Shown: positions 27,123 to 36,057 of the stretch, piece by piece
How the letters are laid out: every line of letters begins with the position of its first letter
Position numbering within the stretch: position 1 is the stretch's first letter
Origin: Ignatzschineria rhizosphaerae
Lineage (GTDB): Bacteria; Pseudomonadota; Gammaproteobacteria; Cardiobacteriales; Wohlfahrtiimonadaceae
DNA: 64,000 nt
Assembly: GCF_022655595.1 (NCBI RefSeq)
Contig: NZ_CP093379.1
Location: 2,352,501 to 2,416,500 of the forward strand
Direction: 5' to 3'
Notes under the pieces: generated by a model
The model's input: only the letters and a program-made list of their open reading frames with translations
What the model was told of the DNA's origin: nothing
Databases searched by the model: none
Program-made: the position numbers and the translations under genes

Positions 27123-27559
27123 TAGACAAATCCTTTGGAGTCTTTACGCCCCCATACTGTGCCGCCAGAGGTCATTACAGCACCCCCATCATTTAGCTCA
27201 GCCATTTCATCATTCTCATCAAGACCTAATGTTGCATCACCGTTTTTGACTGCTTCGAGTCGCTCAATAGAGCGCTCATAGTCCATAATTGCGGCTTTTG
27301 TTCTATCCCCTCGCTCCATGTAATATCTTGCGATATGTGAGCAAATCTGCACGAGCTGAGGACTTACCGCCGTTAAAGGCAACTTGTAGCGAGCACCAAT
27401 ATATTCATCAATCTCACTACTAGCTTGCTCAAGAGCGAGATTAACGGCTTTTTCATTAATCTCGCCACGATCCTCATTTGAACGAGCTGAAATACCTACT
27501 AGATCATTGTGAGGATAGCGATCTAAAAGATCCTTGAGCGTTGCATAGGGGCTACTCAT
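27122..27559 (-). CDS. Mu gp36-like head-tail protein (DUF1320)
   Basis: A 145-residue protein with the DUF1320 pattern: 'YATLKDLLDRYPHNDLVGIS' at the N-terminus, 'ASSEIDEYIGARYKLPL' and 'SHIARYYMERGD'. It corresponds to Mu gp36, a head-completion or connector protein. The start is set at MSSPYATL (27559), which overlaps the gp35-like stop by eight bases; the longer frame would add 14 residues unlike the family. Confidence 0.85.
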   Translation of the reverse strand: MSSPYATLKDLLDRYPHNDLVGISARSNEDRGEINEKAVNLALEQASSEIDEYIGARYKLPLTAVSPQLVQICSHIARYYMERGDRTKAAIMDYERSIERLEAVKNGDATLGLDENDEMAELNDGGAVMTSGGTVWGRKDSKGFV

Positions 27560-28253
27560 TTGACTGATCCAACGCTGCAATCTGAATAAAGTCGTCAGCA
27601 ATCAGCGCATCAAAGGTCTTTTTATCAACCTCATACTTGCTATATTGAACACCGAAACTCAAGCCTGCACGCATGCGAGTAACAACCCCTTTGTTTGGAG
27701 CAACACGAGCACGAATAGGCATCAGCTTAAGATCATTATTCCATTCAATTTTTGGTGATACTGGGACAGGGATGATATTCCCATCCTTATCTACATCACT
27801 ATACTGTGATTTAGAAGATGCAATTACTTGCTCTAAATCGGCTTTTTCGCTCAATAAGGTTTCATTTAAAACTATTTGCCCTGAAAGCTGTTTTTGAAGA
27901 CTTTCTTTTTCAGCCTCAAGCTTAGCAACTCTCTCAACAGAGAACCCTTTGGCTTCCAATAACTCATCAAGAGAGGTTTCACCTTCTTTTAAGTCACCGT
28001 TTTCTTGGCGTATTTGGACTTTGATCATTTGCCCTGGAACATAAAAAACACCATTACCAAGCTCTAACTCATCATCACTATTCGTTTCATTGCCTTGCGC
28101 CACTTCCGACGCTCCTTTCGGATCATTAGTTTTCGCATAGATCAGCTCCGACAGCTCAGTTTTGTTTGCTCTTGCTTTATATTCAATGCCAAGCTCATCA
28201 GCTTTGGCTTTGAGCGCATCAGCGGATAATTCCATTAATTCTTCAAATGTCAT
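27552..28253 (-). CDS. Mu gp35-like protein with N-terminal helix-extension-helix domain
   Basis: A 233-residue protein. The first 45 residues ('LMELSADALKAKADELGIEYKA') resemble a HeH/LEM-type two-helix domain used to bind DNA or RNA. A coiled coil follows near residues 100-140. The C-terminal ~75 residues ('KLMPIRARVAPNKGVVTRMRAGLSF') match the HI1506/Mu gp35 family located after the capsid gene. The function of gp35 is unknown; minor head decoration is plausible. Confidence 0.8.
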   Translation of the reverse strand: MTFEELMELSADALKAKADELGIEYKARANKTELSELIYAKTNDPKGASEVAQGNETNSDDELELGNGVFYVPGQMIKVQIRQENGDLKEGETSLDELLEAKGFSVERVAKLEAEKESLQKQLSGQIVLNETLLSEKADLEQVIASSKSQYSDVDKDGNIIPVPVSPKIEWNNDLKLMPIRARVAPNKGVVTRMRAGLSFGVQYSKYEVDKKTFDALIADDFIQIAALDQSNE

Positions 28254-28275
28254 TATTTGGATTCCTCTTCTAGAG

Positions 28276-28300
28276 AAGCGCTCTCACTGCAAGAGCGCTT
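28276..28300 (-). promoter_or_regulatory. Hairpin after the major capsid gene
   Basis: AAGCGCTC-(N9)-GAGCGCTT can form an 8-bp stem in the gap between the capsid and gp35-like genes. There is no U-tract, so it may stabilise the abundant capsid mRNA rather than terminate. Confidence 0.5.
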
Positions 28301-28309
28301 GATAGTGGA

Positions 28310-29209
28310 TTAAAGGTAATCGTAGACCATGAGTTCCAAGCGACCTTTAAGCTCATTACTTGATGCGGAATCTAATTCACGCTCAAGCAAACGTCTCGCC
28401 TCTTTCTCTCGATCTGGTGAAACAACAAGGATCGTTGGTTTAATACCAAGTCTCTTACCACCATCCCCCTGAACCTGACGCATCTTCTGAATGACATCCC
28501 AAAGGTTTTCAGCGTTTAGCTCAGCCTTACTCATATGCGCCATCTGCCAGAAACCAACCCCCACATTACAACGCACACGTGTACCGTAACGGAACTGATC
28601 GAACGTAAAGACATTCTCATCATCAACCTTATCCATCGCAGTCATTTCAAGCGCATCACGCTCTTGATAGATTATTGGTTTGAGGGAACGTGAGCAGTCA
28701 AGAACAAACCACGGAGAGCCATTCCCTTCGGTAATATTACTGACCATCTTTGCAGTACCGGTTCCATCATGGTTTTCGTACACTGGATGTTCGGCATCAA
28801 AGAAGTTTTGACCGTCATAGCATGGTGTTTTATCACCAGCGGCTAGCAATGCTCCAACTAATTGATCTGGGAATGAAGCTCCTTCACGCCCCATCTCTTC
28901 AAATAGAGGGGCATAAATCCCTACGTTGTCATCGTCGATATCAACACGATCAACTCCGATCGTACTTTCATATTTTTTGTTGACGATGTTGTAGCCAGAG
29001 TTTGAGATATCTTGTATAACACGAGCGCCAATCCATTCACGCATTGCTGGCCATTTACCGAGCCATCCGTATGTTGTGCTTGATGTGTTAGATTTCGTGA
29101 CGGTCGTGATCTTCAGATATTGAGACTCCGCATTACCAACACCTGTTTGGAATGATTTATCAAAGCCTACATTTAACGCTTTAATTAGCGCATGACTAAT
29201 TGCTGCCAT
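28310..29209 (-). CDS. Major capsid protein, Mu gpT-like
   Basis: A 299-residue major head subunit. 'TSSTTYGWLGKWPAMREWIG' and 'FFDAEHPVYENHDGTG' are family hallmarks of Mu gpT, and the C-terminus ends in 'LKGRLELMVYDYL'. It follows the protease/scaffold gene by three bases. Length matches Mu T (about 305 residues). Confidence 0.93.
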   Translation of the reverse strand: MAAISHALIKALNVGFDKSFQTGVGNAESQYLKITTVTKSNTSSTTYGWLGKWPAMREWIGARVIQDISNSGYNIVNKKYESTIGVDRVDIDDDNVGIYAPLFEEMGREGASFPDQLVGALLAAGDKTPCYDGQNFFDAEHPVYENHDGTGTAKMVSNITEGNGSPWFVLDCSRSLKPIIYQERDALEMTAMDKVDDENVFTFDQFRYGTRVRCNVGVGFWQMAHMSKAELNAENLWDVIQKMRQVQGDGGKRLGIKPTILVVSPDREKEARRLLERELDSASSNELKGRLELMVYDYL

Positions 29210-29212
29210 ATT

Positions 29213-29743
29213 TTATGCTCCTTCTTGTTCAATTAAGATTTTGAGATACTCGGCTTCATCAATACCGAGCATGCGAGCTGCTTCTTTTTGCTCTTCAGTC
29301 AGCTCACTTATCACAGCATCAACAGCAGCCTCAATGATTTGCGATTCATCAGAAAGACCAGCGATAGCAACACGAGAGTCAATAGTGGCTTTTAATACCG
29401 CAAGCCCATGCACCTTGGCGATATCTTTGAGATTCCCAACTTCTGACTTCATAACTTTTCCAGTTTTACGACCTTCTGCGATAAGGGCATCAACTTGGCT
29501 TTCACTGGTTGTTTTTGAGAGCGCTGCGATTTTCGCTTTTGCTTCTTCAAACGCTTCTCTTGGCACATACTTAACGGGATCAACCTGTTTTGCTTTAAGG
29601 TCGGCGATCGTCTCTTCAGAACTTGCTTCTTTAGCTATTAGGGAATTGATCTTTTCAACCGCTTGCTCGGATACTTCGGCAATGTTTTCCTCAGTTGCCT
29701 CTAAGCCAAGGGCACCAAGGATCTTCAACAAATACTCATTCAT
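29213..29743 (-). CDS. Scaffold protein from an internal start (Mu gpZ-like)
   Basis: Within the protease gene, ATG at 29743 (MNEYLLKILGALGLEA) is preceded by AGGAGATAACTCT, a much better ribosome site than that of the full gene. It would give a 176-residue helical scaffold identical to the protease C-terminus. Mu makes its scaffold Z by an internal start in gene I, so this is expected. No protein evidence is available here. Confidence 0.7.
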   Translation of the reverse strand: MNEYLLKILGALGLEATEENIAEVSEQAVEKINSLIAKEASSEETIADLKAKQVDPVKYVPREAFEEAKAKIAALSKTTSESQVDALIAEGRKTGKVMKSEVGNLKDIAKVHGLAVLKATIDSRVAIAGLSDESQIIEAAVDAVISELTEEQKEAARMLGIDEAEYLKILIEQEGA

Positions 29744-30301
29744 AGAGTTATCTCCTGTTGTGGATTGGGAATTAAGTGAGAGCGCAGCGAATTTACTAAG
29801 TGCTGCTAGATTAGTGAGGCCTTTGAGTTCCGTGAGGGCAGGATCGTTTGTAAGTGCAACATTTAAGAAATTAAGTGGCTCGCCAGTTTTAAGGTCATAA
29901 GTGAAAAGCGCACTTAATCCTGCGAGTTCGCCATCGTCTACATGAGACTTTGCTTTCTTCGTCCAACGTGGCTTTACCCACAATCCGTCTTCCCACTTGA
30001 TGTCATCACCATAAATCCAACCGCTTGCGATTGTTGGCTCAACTGGCTTCCCTTTTTCAGCGTTGGTCAGTGCGTGCAGATAAGCGTGTTCGTAATCAAC
30101 CATCACTTTTCCTTTCGCCTTAACCTGATTGATTAAGCGTTCAGCGATCTCTTTATTAAGAAACCAGCCTTTCTCTAAACCTTTCTCAGATGGTCTGCCG
30201 TCTTTCGCACGAAAGTGACCAGAAGGTAGAACCTGACGCCAACCATCTTCTTGAGCAAGTGTTGAATGAAGAAATGCAATGCCGAATTTTTGAGATGACA
30301 T
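29213..30301 (-). CDS. Head maturation protease and scaffold, Mu gpI-like
   Basis: A 362-residue Mu I-type prohead protease (residues ~1-170) followed by a scaffold part. Marks are 'VMVDYEHAYLHAL' (with the conserved D-x-E/H region), 'ASGWIYGDDIKWEDGLWV' and 'SALFTYDLKTGEPLNFLNVALTNDPAL'. The C-terminal half is Ala/Glu-rich and helical like scaffolds. It is the first gene after the second conserved late promoter (30359-30375). Its ATG follows a hairpin and seven Ts without a Shine-Dalgarno. An internal start for the scaffold alone is listed separately. Confidence 0.9.
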   Translation of the reverse strand: MSSQKFGIAFLHSTLAQEDGWRQVLPSGHFRAKDGRPSEKGLEKGWFLNKEIAERLINQVKAKGKVMVDYEHAYLHALTNAEKGKPVEPTIASGWIYGDDIKWEDGLWVKPRWTKKAKSHVDDGELAGLSALFTYDLKTGEPLNFLNVALTNDPALTELKGLTNLAALSKFAALSLNSQSTTGDNSMNEYLLKILGALGLEATEENIAEVSEQAVEKINSLIAKEASSEETIADLKAKQVDPVKYVPREAFEEAKAKIAALSKTTSESQVDALIAEGRKTGKVMKSEVGNLKDIAKVHGLAVLKATIDSRVAIAGLSDESQIIEAAVDAVISELTEEQKEAARMLGIDEAEYLKILIEQEGA

Positions 30302-30308
30302 AAAAAAA

Positions 30309-30330
30309 GCCCTGTAGTGAATACAGAGCT
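30309..30330 (-). promoter_or_regulatory. Leader hairpin with U-tract abutting the protease gene start
   Basis: On the minus strand AGCTCTGTA-TTCAC-TACAGGGCT forms a 9-bp stem with one mismatch, followed by TTTTTTT (30302-30308) and the ATG at 30301. It is terminator-like in form. Confidence 0.65.
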
Positions 30331-30358
30331 ATTTTTGCGTGTTAGGTACGGGAAGGTG

Positions 30359-30375
30359 GATTATAACGTTTTAAA
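30359..30375 (-). promoter_or_regulatory. Late promoter copy 2 (Mu PI position)
   Basis: Minus strand TTTAAAACGTTATAATC with TATAAT at 30360-30365, identical to the copies at 19641 and 37806. The bases downstream (CCACCT) also match the amidase copy. It would drive protease, capsid and the tail genes. Confidence 0.8.
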
Positions 30376-30425
30376 GTTCAAATATATCAGCTATGATATT
30401 TATTTCTTACAACAAGGACTTAGCG

Positions 30426-30767
30426 ATGATATATGATCAAGACTTTTCTAAAATGATAGTTACCTCGATGGTAAATTCGCCAAAATGCATTTTTACAATG
30501 TACGAAATTGCCAGTTTTTTCAATGGCTCAATGGATAAAAATGGTTTATACCTAAATATTCAAGATCCTAACTTTATAGGCACATTATATTTCCACACTC
30601 AAATTCTAATAGATAAGCATATTTTAAAACCTGCAATTCGACAATGGGACAACCTTCATTCCGCAGGATTTTCTTTTGAAGAGGATGGCAATAAGATAGC
30701 GATAGGATATCAAAGTGGAGAGTATTTTAGAATATCATCGAAAGCTCTTGAGGATAACTCCCTCTAA
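30426..30767 (+). CDS. Rightward small gene inside the late region (moron candidate)
   Basis: A 113-residue protein (MIYDQDFSKMIVTSMVNSP...) encoded against the direction of all surrounding late genes, between the portal/head block and the protease block. AAGGA precedes the chosen ATG by eight bases. It shows mixed alpha/beta content, no signal peptide and no family that I recognise. It is bounded on the right by a long inverted repeat (30787-30868). Its place and strand suit a moron, an extra gene expressed in the lysogen. An alternative upstream start at 30393 lacks a ribosome site. Confidence 0.6.
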   Translation: MIYDQDFSKMIVTSMVNSPKCIFTMYEIASFFNGSMDKNGLYLNIQDPNFIGTLYFHTQILIDKHILKPAIRQWDNLHSAGFSFEEDGNKIAIGYQSGEYFRISSKALEDNSL

Positions 30768-30786
30768 AAATCTTTATAAAGCATAA

Positions 30787-30868
30787 AAAATCGCATTTAA
30801 GCACTGTAAAAGAGTTTTCACCATGAGATTATCATGCAGAACCTCAAACAGCCTTTAAATGCGATTTT
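30787..30868. terminator. Long interrupted inverted repeat between moron and gpG-like gene
   Basis: AAAATCGCATTTAA (30787-30800) is the exact inverse of TTAAATGCGATTTT (30855-30868), with a 54-base loop that contains a further CATGA/TCATG pair and CTGT/ACAG pair. It separates two convergent genes and can serve as a bidirectional terminator. Confidence 0.6.
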
Positions 30869-30873
30869 CTTTT

Positions 30874-31314
30874 CTACTCAAAAGCTTTCGACAAGTGAGC
30901 ATTTATTGCATCCAAAATCTCTTCTTCTGCAATCTTGTCAATTCCTAAGAATCGGCGTTGAGGAATACCGCCTTCCTCATAACCCAAGTTATGCGCAGCG
31001 GCATATGCCTCTGGTGAGCCAGCAATAGCTTCCGTCTCATTACTGTCAGATTGGATTAGTGCTAAGAGCCCACCTCTTTGTAGAATCTTATCACTGTATC
31101 CCTTTGCTGCCTTCATCGCTGCATAGACTTCCGAGAGCGGAACCCAAGGCTGACCAGTAACAGGATCTTTCTCATCTTCAAACGCTTGATCAGCAGACTC
31201 AACCAATATCCCTGCAATTTCTTCCATGAGTGGGGCTGAAGGTCTAGTGAGCTTTGCCAGTGCTTCTTCGATAGGCTTGGTGTTGATATCAATTTTGATT
31301 ACATCATCAGCCAT
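30874..31314 (-). CDS. Virion morphogenesis protein, Mu gpG-like
   Basis: A 146-residue protein of the phage virion morphogenesis family (Mu gp31/G, tail completion): 'ILVESADQAFEDEKDPVTGQPWVPLSE' in parts, then 'ILQRGGLLALIQS' and 'PQRRFLGI' near the C-terminus. It is the last gene of the first late block and overlaps the gpF-like stop by eight bases. Confidence 0.87.
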   Translation of the reverse strand: MADDVIKIDINTKPIEEALAKLTRPSAPLMEEIAGILVESADQAFEDEKDPVTGQPWVPLSEVYAAMKAAKGYSDKILQRGGLLALIQSDSNETEAIAGSPEAYAAAHNLGYEEGGIPQRRFLGIDKIAEEEILDAINAHLSKAFE

Positions 31315-32041
31315 AGAGCTTCTTCCTCAATTGATCTTGAATGTCTGTATTATCAATCTGCTTGATCCCATCTTCTTTGATTTGATCTTCATCATCCATC
31401 ACAGATTGACCGCTAGAGCCATTAGATTCAATGACCTTTATATCCTTGTCATTCTTGAGCATTTCTTGAAAGCGCTTATCACTAACAGCTCTTACACGTC
31501 CTCGGCAACCATACTCATACTCGCCATCAAGAAAGGGAGGATAGTTATTGTCCCAAAAGGGATCATCCGCACGTGCAGCGACTTTATGCATCGCTACATG
31601 GCTTGGACGTGTTCTCTCATCATCAACCTCAATCCGAATCCACCAAGGCTGTCTATCAATATTTGCTTTCTGTGATTGGAACCTACCGGCATTAAATGCT
31701 GTTTGCATATTACTGCGCATCATCTGCTTGAGGCGATAAGCAGGTAGATCGTTGCTAAGCCATCCTTTAGCTTTAAGACTCTCTCTAATATTCTTGAGAA
31801 AGAAGTCAGGCGTTTGACCAGCTTCGATCGTGCTTAAGATTTCTTTATAGATGTGATCTGTGATTTTGGCACTATTGATGTTTGCGATAGTAAAGGCTCG
31901 GCTTCTAGCACGCATAAGCGCTTGAGTAGCAAACTTATCATCAACAGGAATACCTAAATTCCTGAAGTACTCAAGCGCCTTTTTAGGCTCCATGCGCATA
32001 GCGGCCATTACATCGACCTTACTGACACTAGGAGTTGGCAT
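31307..32041 (-). CDS. Head morphogenesis protein, Mu gpF (gp30)-like
   Basis: A 244-residue minor head protein of the SPP1 gp7/Mu F family, with 'MRSNMQTAFNAGRFQSQ' and 'DDERTRPSHVAMHKVAARADDPFW' and 'YEYGCRGRVRAVSD', the conserved core with the Cys-Arg motif. The start is set at ATG 32041 after AGGAGGTGCTA. It overlaps the portal stop by 14 bases. Confidence 0.88.
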   Translation of the reverse strand: MPTPSVSKVDVMAAMRMEPKKALEYFRNLGIPVDDKFATQALMRARSRAFTIANINSAKITDHIYKEILSTIEAGQTPDFFLKNIRESLKAKGWLSNDLPAYRLKQMMRSNMQTAFNAGRFQSQKANIDRQPWWIRIEVDDERTRPSHVAMHKVAARADDPFWDNNYPPFLDGEYEYGCRGRVRAVSDKRFQEMLKNDKDIKVIESNGSSGQSVMDDEDQIKEDGIKQIDNTDIQDQLRKKLYG

Positions 32042-33590
32042 TAGCACCTCCTAAGAGCTCTGAGACAAAGATCGCTTTAACAAGCATCTCTTCCATCTCA
32101 GTAGTATCAAGATCAGCATACAGCTCAGCAATCATCTCTTTTGCATTCTCAAGACCACCCGCACGAACAGCCTCAGCAATAGGTTCAATTAATGGATCAA
32201 TTGCTTTATTGAAGGCCTCTGGGCTAAAACCATTGATTCCATCCTCAATTTTATTCTGCCCAGGCGTAAAGCGTGTCTCAACTTTTTGAGCTGAAAGCCC
32301 AGCGAACCCCATCCCACTATAAGGATCATAAGCAGGTGCTTCAGGTTTTGATAAGATCTCTTCATCTTCAGCAGCTTCAGGGATTTGTAATTTGTCATGT
32401 GCCCATGATTTAGGGATACGCAAGCCCATACCAACAAATGCCGGCAATGCAGTTGCATAATAAGCCAAGTCTTCAGGTTCACTGGTATCAATCTCAAAAC
32501 GAGGGTAACGAGTGGGTCTACTATAACTTCCTGCATTCATCACCCACATTGGAATAATCAAGTCACGAGTAATCGTTGGCTCAAGCGCTGCAATATCGCT
32601 ATGCATAATCTCTTTACGCCCGCCATCATGCACAGTCCCAAGTGCATTAGTAGAGGTCACGCCATCTGCCTGACTTGTAAGTGTACCGCCTAAAATGATC
32701 TTACTGATCATCTTTTCAGCCCATTCGATCACGCTCAAGAACTCAGCCGATCCACCTTGTGCAGCTTCCTGAAAATCAATCGCCATTCCTTGAGGAATAA
32801 TGCCACCAGCATTATGCCCAATCGACATAATGGCGTTAAGAAGTGTTGATTTCTCTTTATCTGTTGCACCACTTGGATACTTTCCAAGACGCATTGGAAT
32901 GCCATAAATCTCTAAGAACTCAAGCATGTCACGAATCGGATATGAGGCAAAAATAAATGGCCATGCAAGAACATTTGTAAGAGTCGTCTCACCCAGATAG
33001 CCGCTCATCGCAGGTGCTCGATGCTGAATCCAGCCAAATTTGCGAAGGGCTTGACCGCCCATTGAACCGTCATTGATGCGCAGATCATTACGATCATCTT
33101 GGTTAACAGTAAACATGCTCTGAGGTCGCCAGATCACTTTTTTAGGTCTGATAATCTCGCCTTCAGTATTCCACTGTAGCTCTTGACAGCTAAAGCCTTT
33201 TAAAATGCCATCTAGAGCATCAAAAAGCATGTCATTAAACCAATCGGCATCACGAAGCGCCTCTTCGATCATTTCGGTATCACGCTCCTCTTCAGGTGTA
33301 GCATTCTTGGGAGGCTTTAAACTCCAATCAAGAAGCGTGATGGATCGTTTACGCTTACTCATCTCTGCAAAAAGATGTCCATTCTTCGTCTCAAGCTCAT
33401 GTCCAAGATCGCTGATTGCAGAAAGATCCCCTCCATAAGCACTTTGCACAACACCTGCTAACTTTCTAGGGGTTAAGCCGCTCGCAACAGCATCAGGTGC
33501 GCTTTGAGCAATGCGTGATAGTTGCTCTGACATCTCTGTCTGCATCTCTCCCACAATTGGACGACCCCATTGATCTACAATTACTCCCAT
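32028..33590 (-). CDS. Portal protein, Mu gp29-like (DUF935)
   Basis: A 520-residue portal protein beginning MGVIVDQWGRPI. Family marks are 'LDWSLKPPKNATPEE', 'GFSCQELQWNTEGE' and 'KIILGGTLTSQADGVTST'. It forms the dodecameric DNA entry ring at one head vertex. The start at 33590 overlaps the terminase stop by one base; an in-frame GTG nine bases upstream is less likely. Confidence 0.9.
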   Translation of the reverse strand: MGVIVDQWGRPIVGEMQTEMSEQLSRIAQSAPDAVASGLTPRKLAGVVQSAYGGDLSAISDLGHELETKNGHLFAEMSKRKRSITLLDWSLKPPKNATPEEERDTEMIEEALRDADWFNDMLFDALDGILKGFSCQELQWNTEGEIIRPKKVIWRPQSMFTVNQDDRNDLRINDGSMGGQALRKFGWIQHRAPAMSGYLGETTLTNVLAWPFIFASYPIRDMLEFLEIYGIPMRLGKYPSGATDKEKSTLLNAIMSIGHNAGGIIPQGMAIDFQEAAQGGSAEFLSVIEWAEKMISKIILGGTLTSQADGVTSTNALGTVHDGGRKEIMHSDIAALEPTITRDLIIPMWVMNAGSYSRPTRYPRFEIDTSEPEDLAYYATALPAFVGMGLRIPKSWAHDKLQIPEAAEDEEILSKPEAPAYDPYSGMGFAGLSAQKVETRFTPGQNKIEDGINGFSPEAFNKAIDPLIEPIAEAVRAGGLENAKEMIAELYADLDTTEMEEMLVKAIFVSELLGGANANS

Positions 33591-35191
33591 TACCAGCACC
33601 CTCTATCTCTTATTTCATGTATTCCGTCATTTTCATAACTTGCCGTGAGCGGCGTGAACTCAATAACACCGCCTTCCATTAATGTTGCTCGATAGGACAA
33701 GAATCCAGACACCGCAGCATCCCCATGTCGTTTACCGCCACGAATCGATGTCTCTGTCCCTTTCTGAATCTTATTAACACCCTTGATATTGACGATCTTA
33801 CGATGGTCTTGCTCAATATCGTCATCCATTGGTATTTCAATACCACCAGCATCAAAGGCACCAATATATTTAGGCATCCACTCGTTGTAATACTTATCCG
33901 TCAAATGCACTTGCTCAACCATTTCTGAGCCAAAATCAATGCTTGCTTGCTCACCAATAGATGCACCATTACCCGTTGAGTCTATTGCCATACCAATCAG
34001 CCTTGGTACACGTTTACCGACAAATCGAACAATCTCTTGTTGCTGATTGAACGGCATATTTTTAAGCTCTAAAACGATTCTTTGCTTACGCTTAGTATCT
34101 TGTGCTACGGCTGTTAACGTAATCGCTGATAAGTCGCCTTTTCGTGCGAAGTCCATCCCAAAGCCATGTCGTTCATTTTCAGATAAAAGCAACTTCATCA
34201 ATGGCTCAACAACTTCAACTAACCACTCATTAATGGTTTTAACTCGTGCTTCTTCCGTTAGTTTCATAAAGTCATTTGGAGCAGTAATGCGCCTTACAAC
34301 ATGCTCTTTACGAGCGGCTTGCATAATCAGATAGAGATCAATCGATGCACCACTAGATGCTTTTGGAATAGCTTCATATTCTTCAAGAGCATCATCTTCA
34401 GTAGCTGCTGAATCAAAAAGCTCTTCAAACCACTTATCCTCAGCTTCTTGCGACCACGCTTGATTCGTTGCTTCACAAATACGCTTATAAAGACCACAAG
34501 CTACGGCATAAGAGGCAGGGATAATATGAAGCGATTCATTCTTACGAATCCCTTTTTTAATCTCTTCTGTGATCTCATAAAACTTCGTTGTTATGCCATC
34601 ATGTGAAGAAATAACACGAATACGACCACCCCACATTCTCAGTGCTAGAGCAGCTTTTAATACTTCCTCAAATTGATCATGGAAAGCAGCTTCATCAATA
34701 CAAACATTACCTTGACGGCCTCGGAAGTTCTTTGGATTACTTGATAAGGCGTGGATTTTAAAACCAGATTCAAAAGTGATTGTGAACTTGAGGATTTTAT
34801 TACCATCTTTATCCTCAAAATAATCACCATCTTGGTCAACTTCAGCACCTTCTGTACTATCCATCCACTTTACAGCTTTTGCGAAAGCATTCGCCCAATC
34901 AGCACAGGCATCAATAAACTCACGAGCCATGTCTTTATCAGATCCGACATAGAAGTAATCCATACCGCCATCTTTTTTGCTTAAAGCCGTACGTAAAACG
35001 GCATCAGCGCCTTCTGCCCACGTTAAACCTGTACGTCGCCCTTTAGCGCCATATTTTATAAAGGACTCATCAGCAAGCCACTGGCGTTGATGATATAAGA
35101 GTATGTCTTTCGGATCATACTCTGGCACATCATACTGTTTCTCTTCAAAGATTTTGGCTAGTCGATACTGCCTGTTTTCTTGCGCTTCCAT
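33590..35191 (-). CDS. Terminase large subunit, Mu gp28-like
   Basis: A 533-residue DNA packaging motor. The N-terminal ATPase has a Walker-A-like 'GAKGRRTGLTWAEG' near residue 45 and Walker B 'VCIDEAAFHD' near residue 165. The C-terminal nuclease part has 'GMDFARKGDLSAITL' near residue 345 and 'GMAIDSTGNGASIGE'. It packages prophage copies by headful cutting, in Mu together with flanking host DNA. It lies directly after the gp27-like small subunit. Confidence 0.93.
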   Translation of the reverse strand: MEAQENRQYRLAKIFEEKQYDVPEYDPKDILLYHQRQWLADESFIKYGAKGRRTGLTWAEGADAVLRTALSKKDGGMDYFYVGSDKDMAREFIDACADWANAFAKAVKWMDSTEGAEVDQDGDYFEDKDGNKILKFTITFESGFKIHALSSNPKNFRGRQGNVCIDEAAFHDQFEEVLKAALALRMWGGRIRVISSHDGITTKFYEITEEIKKGIRKNESLHIIPASYAVACGLYKRICEATNQAWSQEAEDKWFEELFDSAATEDDALEEYEAIPKASSGASIDLYLIMQAARKEHVVRRITAPNDFMKLTEEARVKTINEWLVEVVEPLMKLLLSENERHGFGMDFARKGDLSAITLTAVAQDTKRKQRIVLELKNMPFNQQQEIVRFVGKRVPRLIGMAIDSTGNGASIGEQASIDFGSEMVEQVHLTDKYYNEWMPKYIGAFDAGGIEIPMDDDIEQDHRKIVNIKGVNKIQKGTETSIRGGKRHGDAAVSGFLSYRATLMEGGVIEFTPLTASYENDGIHEIRDRGCW

Positions 35192-35194
35192 AAC

Positions 35195-35761
35195 CTACAC
35201 ACTCTTTTGAATAATGGCTCTGATAAAGTCAGCATCTTGTTTAGACATGCCTTTTTCACGCACTGAGGCCTCAATATTTTCTGCAAGTTCTTCTGCAAAC
35301 TCTTTGCGTGCTTCGATAATACGCTTTTGGCTTGTTGCTGCTGCACGTTCAAGTCGTGCGATGGACATTGTGAGATTACGCAAGTCATCAGACTTGATCT
35401 CATCATCTTGTGCGAGCTTCATTGTGATATTGAAAACAACAGAACGGAGCATCTCAATAGAGATCATCGATACGTCTGACTCGGCATTAGTTCCTAGCGT
35501 TTCAGCCCATTGTTTTGATATCTCTCTGGCTTCCTTAATCTGCTTACCGATCGTTTCCATCTGGGCAGCATAACGATTTAAGCCAGAGCGAGAGAGCTTT
35601 GCTTCATCATCAAGCCCGTGTTCCTCAATAAGCTCATTAATCGCATCTAGCACATCAAGTTGTGTATTACTCTTGTTACGCAAGAGCTTATGAAGCTCTT
35701 CTTTTAGCGCTTCAGGCAATAGATCGACTTTAGAAGCACGCCCCCGTGTCACTCGACTCAT
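35195..35761 (-). CDS. Mu gp27-like protein (DUF3486), terminase small subunit candidate
   Basis: A 188-residue helical protein: 'RGRASKVDLLPEALKEEL' and 'LSRSGLNRYAAQMETIG' match DUF3486, located before terminase in Mu-like phages. Its N-terminal helix-turn-helix-like part could recognise packaging-site DNA. Start and upstream stop overlap by four bases. Confidence 0.87.
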   Translation of the reverse strand: MSRVTRGRASKVDLLPEALKEELHKLLRNKSNTQLDVLDAINELIEEHGLDDEAKLSRSGLNRYAAQMETIGKQIKEAREISKQWAETLGTNAESDVSMISIEMLRSVVFNITMKLAQDDEIKSDDLRNLTMSIARLERAAATSQKRIIEARKEFAEELAENIEASVREKGMSKQDADFIRAIIQKSV

Positions 35762-36057
35762 AGTTCACCAGCCCTTGGACGGCGTACCCCATTAACTCTT
35801 TCACGTCCTTCAGCAACATCTTGGCCTTTCTGCGTTAATTTCGCTTTCGTATATGGCCCAACTTTTGATAACTCAACAAGCCCCATTCCTTCAAGCCAGA
35901 GAAGGTGCTCTTTAATATCGCTAGATGAAATACGATGACCATAAGCATAAAGCGCATCTTTGATCATGCTGTCATTACCCTCAAAACTCATATGCACGAG
36001 GGAAAGAAGCATTAGAAAACGTTGATCTTCATTTGTTACTTCCTGCAAGATACTCAT
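35758..36057 (-). CDS. Mu gp26-like small protein (VpaChn25_0724 family)
   Basis: A 99-residue protein with a winged-helix appearance: 'YAYGHRISSSDIKEHLLWLEGMGLVEL' (in parts) then 'KAKLTQKGQDVAEGRERV'. The pattern belongs to the small protein family upstream of gp27 in Mu-like phages; function is not established. It overlaps both neighbours by four bases. Confidence 0.8.
   Translation of the reverse strand: MSILQEVTNEDQRFLMLLSLVHMSFEGNDSMIKDALYAYGHRISSSDIKEHLLWLEGMGLVELSKVGPYTKAKLTQKGQDVAEGRERVNGVRRPRAGEL

Noticed and set aside
29241..29900. 219-codon + frame opposite the protease/scaffold gene
   Set aside because: Long only because the scaffold is Ala/Glu-rich, which gives Ser/Arg-rich antisense; no start signals.
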